Positions 60,853 through 64,000 of a DNA stretch of 64,000 bases are shown piece after piece. Below the pieces are notes generated by a model. That model did no database searches. It worked only from the letters and a program-made list of their open reading frames with translations, and was not told the origin of the DNA. The stretch covers positions 3,156 through 67,155 of the forward strand of contig DASPOF010000012.1 in the NCBI GenBank assembly GCA_035626155.1, read 5' to 3'. This DNA comes from DASPOF01 sp035626155. Its GTDB lineage: Bacteria > Desulfobacterota > Binatia > Binatales > Binataceae. Made by a program: the position numbers and the translations under genes. How positions within the stretch are numbered: position 1 is the first letter of the stretch; each line of letters starts with the position of its first letter.

Positions 60853-62172
60853 TTACTGTTTCGCGGGCTCGATAGCGTCGCGGCCCGGCGGCGGCAGCGA
60901 AGTGCCGGCAGCCGGCGCATTCATCAGATCGGCCACCGTCATCGATTTGAGCGCATCGGTCTGCGCTTTCACGATACCGAGCATCACGCGGGCCACGCGC
61001 GGATCGCCGGTTGCGCCCTCCTCACCGGCGATGAACGGCGCCAGCGCCTCGGCCAGGGGCACCGAAGCGGGCGGACGAACCAGGAAGAGTCCTGCGGCCG
61101 GGCCGCGGGAGTTGGGCGATGCTTCCACGATGAGGCCGGCCTCCATCAGGCGGTCGAGTATCGGCTCGAGCGCGCGTTCGCCCACGCCCAGTTCGTGGGC
61201 GAGCGCCGTCGGCGTGACTCCGTCATCGCCGCGCGACTGCCGATCGGCAAGCCTGAGCAACACGTGCAGCGCAGCCGCGCACGGGAAGTCCGGCGCGCGC
61301 GGCCTCAGCGCCGGCCGCTCGGCCCCGCGCTGGACGGCCGCGGTGATTTCCGCGCCGAACAGGATGATCGACCATGCGAGGTAGATCCAGACCAGGAAGA
61401 TCGGAACCGTGGCCAGCGCGCCGTAAATCGCCTGGTATTTTGCGACTCCCACCTGGAAGCGCACGTAGCCCCACTGCGCGATCTGAAAGAGCACTGCCGT
61501 AACCAGCGATCCGATCGCCGCGGGACCGTAACGCACCTTCGTGTAGGGGAAGAACACGAACAGGAAGAAAAAGCCGGCCCACGCGAACAGATACGGCGTG
61601 AGCTGCGTGAAGATCGGAAGCGACACGACCCGCACCGAGAACATCGTCGTAACCGCCAGCCCCGCCGCCATCAGCAGCGGAACCGTGAACAGGATGCTCA
61701 GGTAGTCGGAGAACTTGCGCAGGTAGCTCCGGCTTCGCGGCACATGGAAGATCGTGTTCAACGCCTGCTCGACGTTGCCCATCGTCGAGATGACGGTTAA
61801 GAGCAGGAACGCGCCGCCCGCCGACCCAAGCGCCGCCGCATTGACGTTCTCGACGTAGTGCATGAGCTGGCCCGACGCCCCCGATGATCCCAGCGCGAGA
61901 TACCGCTCGATCAGCGGAGTGAACTGCTCGGCCCCGCCGAAGCCCTTCAGCACGGAAAAGGCGAGCGCGAGAATCGGTACGATCGAGAGCGCGACCGTGT
62001 AGGTCAGTGCGGAAGCGCGCAGGGGGTCGTTGTTGTCGATGAAGCTCTCGACCGCGGAGCTGAAGATGAGCCAGACCTTGAGCGCGATTCCGTTGGGCGA
62101 CGTGTGCGACTCGAGCTTGACCGCGGCCGCCGCCAGCCATCGCTGAGGGCCGCTGGTCACGAGGCGATCCAT
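60853..62172 (-). CDS. YihY/BrkB family membrane protein with C-terminal winged-helix domain
   Basis: This protein is 439 residues from ATG 62172. A TTG at 62262 would add 30 mostly arginine-rich residues. The membrane part (about residues 35-310) has six or so helices with the family segment ALTYTVALSIVPILALAFSV and later YGALATVPIFLVWIYLAWSI. A winged-helix-like domain follows (TPTALAHELGVGERALEPIL). Despite the old name ribonuclease BN, no nuclease motif is present. Transport or envelope functions have been proposed for relatives. The start is uncertain. Confidence 0.85.
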   Translation of the reverse strand: MDRLVTSGPQRWLAAAAVKLESHTSPNGIALKVWLIFSSAVESFIDNNDPLRASALTYTVALSIVPILALAFSVLKGFGGAEQFTPLIERYLALGSSGASGQLMHYVENVNAAALGSAGGAFLLLTVISTMGNVEQALNTIFHVPRSRSYLRKFSDYLSILFTVPLLMAAGLAVTTMFSVRVVSLPIFTQLTPYLFAWAGFFFLFVFFPYTKVRYGPAAIGSLVTAVLFQIAQWGYVRFQVGVAKYQAIYGALATVPIFLVWIYLAWSIILFGAEITAAVQRGAERPALRPRAPDFPCAAALHVLLRLADRQSRGDDGVTPTALAHELGVGERALEPILDRLMEAGLIVEASPNSRGPAAGLFLVRPPASVPLAEALAPFIAGEEGATGDPRVARVMLGIVKAQTDALKSMTVADLMNAPAAGTSLPPPGRDAIEPAKQ

Positions 62173-62366
62173 CCGGCGGCGCACGGGACCGCCCGCCAGG
62201 ATCGGCGGCAGTAAGCGCGGTTCACGAATGCGATTGTCGCGGCGCTGCTCCCGTGCTGTCAAGCGGACGTACTTACCCGATTGAGGCCGCGGCCCGGCAC
62301 GCCCGGTGCCGCATCGGCGCGCACCCGCGTTGCGCGGCGGTATGCTTTGCTATTAGCTCATCGGTG

Positions 62367-64000
62367 ATGGCCCGGATCGTCGCGCGCGGCAAGTACCTGT
62401 TCGAGGGGGAGAGCAAGTTCTTCGCCCGCGGCGTTTCTTACGGTCCGTTCGCGCCCAATTCGCGCGGCGAGCGCTACCCCGAGCCGGAACGCGCGGCGGC
62501 GGATTTCGCGATGATGCGGGCGATGGGGGCGAACCTGCTCCGATGCTACGTGCCACCGCCCCAGTGGATGGTCGAGGAGGCGGCTAAGGCCGGCTTGCGG
62601 CTGATGGTCGGCTTCCCCTGGCCGTTCCACATGGCGTTTTTGGACTCGCGCGAGATGATGCGGGAGATTCGCGCAACCATCCGGGCGGGCGTGACCGCGA
62701 TGCGCGATTTCCGCGAGTCGATCCTCGCCTACAGCATCGGCAACGAGATCCGTTCGGACATCGTGCGATGGCACGGCGCCCGCTCGGTGAGCCGATTCCT
62801 CGCCGAGCTGTACGACATCGGCAAGGAGATCGATCCCGACGGACTCTTCACCTACTCGAACTATCCTTCGGCCGAATACCTGGATTTGGGATTTCTCGAT
62901 GTGGTCTCGTTCAACGTGTACCTGCATCGCGAACCCGACTATCGGCGCTACCTGACGCACTTGCTCGGGATCACGGGCGAGCGGCCGGTCATCCTGAGCG
63001 AGACCGGGATGGACACGATTCGCGAGGGCGAGGAGCGGCAGGCGGAGCTGCTCGCGTGGCAATCGCGCGCCGCCTTCGAGACGGGACTCTCGGGCTTTAT
63101 CGTGTTCGCATTCACCGACGAATGGCACACTGGCGGCGCGGAGATTACCAACTGGGCATTCGGCCTCACCACGCGCGAGCGCAAGCCGAAGCTCGCCTTC
63201 GACGCGGTCGCAAAGGTATTCGGCGGCGCGCTTCCGCCACCGCTCGCCGATGCGCCCAAGGTGTCGGTGGTCGTCGCGGCGTACAACGCGGAGACGACGC
63301 TCGGCCTGTGTCTCGAATCGCTCCGCGCGCTCAACTATCCCGATTACGAGACGATCGTGGTGGACGACGGCTCCATCGACTCGACCGCGGCGGTTGCCGA
63401 GAAAGCCGCGGTGCGGAGGGTCCGCGTCGATCATCGAGGGCTGGCCGCGGCCCGCAACGCCGGCATCGATGCGGCGACCGGGCAGATCGTCGCTTTCATC
63501 GATGCGGACGCGACCGCCGATCGCGACTGGCTCTATCATCTTGTCGAAACCATCACCCGGCGCGACGGCGCGGCGGCGGGCGGCGGTAACTTCGCTCCCA
63601 CGGCCTCCAGCGCGGGTGCGGCCGCGATGGCGGCGGCTCCGGGATTGCCGCGCGAGGTGCGCGCGGGCGACGACCGGCTCGCGCAGCTCTGCGGATGCAA
63701 CATGGCGGTCCGCAAATCGGCGCTCACGGCAGCCGGAGGCTTCGACCCCGCATTCGAGTTGGCGGGCGACGACGTCGATCTGTCGTGGCAGCTCGCCGAT
63801 CGCGGCGAGCTGCTCGCATACGCGCCCGGCGCGACGGTAGTCCACGAGCGGCGCTCCACCCTCCGCGCCTATCTGCGCCAGCAGCGCGGCTACGGACGGG
63901 GCGAGGGACTGCTCTACCGGCGCTATCCGCTGCGCGGCGGCGGCGACGCGATCTACGGCGGCTCGTCGTGGATCGCATCGCTGTTCGGCGGCGCGCGCAT
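62367..64000 (+). CDS. Glycoside-hydrolase (GH2-like) domain fused to glycosyltransferase family 2, 3' truncated
   Basis: An open frame runs from ATG 62367 off the end of the window (at least 544 residues). Residues 1 to about 290 form a TIM-barrel hydrolase with the acid/base motif YSIGNEIRSD (E129) and the nucleophile VILSETGMD (E212). From about residue 299 a GT2 transferase begins (VSVVVAAYNAETTL), with VVDDGSIDST and FIDADATADRDW as the sugar-nucleotide and metal sites. A hydrolase joined to a transferase suggests polysaccharide synthesis with trimming. The C-terminus, including any membrane anchor, is not visible. Dense antisense open frames cover this gene but are shadows. Confidence 0.85.
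   Translation, partial: MARIVARGKYLFEGESKFFARGVSYGPFAPNSRGERYPEPERAAADFAMMRAMGANLLRCYVPPPQWMVEEAAKAGLRLMVGFPWPFHMAFLDSREMMREIRATIRAGVTAMRDFRESILAYSIGNEIRSDIVRWHGARSVSRFLAELYDIGKEIDPDGLFTYSNYPSAEYLDLGFLDVVSFNVYLHREPDYRRYLTHLLGITGERPVILSETGMDTIREGEERQAELLAWQSRAAFETGLSGFIVFAFTDEWHTGGAEITNWAFGLTTRERKPKLAFDAVAKVFGGALPPPLADAPKVSVVVAAYNAETTLGLCLESLRALNYPDYETIVVDDGSIDSTAAVAEKAAVRRVRVDHRGLAAARNAGIDAATGQIVAFIDADATADRDWLYHLVETITRRDGAAAGGGNFAPTASSAGAAAMAAAPGLPREVRAGDDRLAQLCGCNMAVRKSALTAAGGFDPAFELAGDDVDLSWQLADRGELLAYAPGATVVHERRSTLRAYLRQQRGYGRGEGLLYRRYPLRGGGDAIYGGSSWIASLFGGAR

Overview
The window is one GC-rich bacterial chromosome segment, densely packed with genes on both strands. The gene content fits a Gram-negative soil or sediment heterotroph: an OprP-type porin, a peptide ABC importer, acyl-CoA dehydrogenase with an ACAD10/11-type kinase, two crotonases, a P450 with its own ferredoxin, an F420-type (LLM) flavoprotein, a molybdenum hydroxylase and abundant universal-stress/CBS proteins. 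My best guess is Candidatus Binatota (Desulfobacterota-like) or a relative. That is an inference from gene content; no rRNA or ribosomal marker is present to test it. The only RNA gene I can support is tmRNA.

Layout. 1-1901: end of a peptide-type ABC importer operon. 1938-5544: two small orphan genes, then phosphotransferase, DUF6285 and a CrtC/AttH-like protein. 5644-10597: mtnA, an orphan gene, a 1 kb gene-poor stretch, an RRM protein, aldose epimerase and a crotonase. 10837-14425: a TetR operator followed by tetR-emrA-emrB. 14421-16021: divergent Zn-alcohol dehydrogenase and UspA. 16519-20609: a three-subunit molybdenum hydroxylase operon ending in a MoaD-like sulfur carrier. 20894-26189: a secreted protein, a phosphotransferase/acyl-CoA dehydrogenase pair, a methyltransferase and RhlE. 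26388-28062: an AT-richer three-gene DUF488 cassette. 28248-30815: a crotonase and a kinase/ATPase fusion. 30837-41404: a stress module (USP-CBS fusion, two CBS proteins, BCAM0308-like protein, P-type ATPase, sigma54 activator, receiver-like protein, hybrid kinase). 41462-47635: Rrf2-YezD-porin-sulfate ABC genes. 47794-53268: LLM oxidoreductase, ferredoxin, P450, MFS, GH1. 53358-56179: radical SAM, VapBC, tmRNA, SmpB. 56176-64000: nucleotidyltransferase, HtpX/LemA, a TrmN6-like methyltransferase, a hydrolase, a BrkB protein and a GH/GT2 fusion that runs off the end.

The most coherent system is the stress module. Two divergent -24/-12 (sigma54) promoters, at 31697-31712 and 31957-31972, face a USP-CBS gene on one side and a CBS-CBS-BCAM0308-P-ATPase operon on the other. 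A sigma54 enhancer-binding protein is encoded at the end of that operon, with two-component proteins beyond it. The protein set resembles the low-oxygen-activated (lxa) locus of Burkholderia cenocepacia. The second notable signal is a hairpin repeat with an identical 27-nt core at three sites (7.6, 14.4 and 16.0 kb). Its leading TAG is the stop codon of the abutting gene at two sites, and closes an open frame at the third. The third is the DUF488 cassette, whose composition and promoter look foreign to the neighbourhood.
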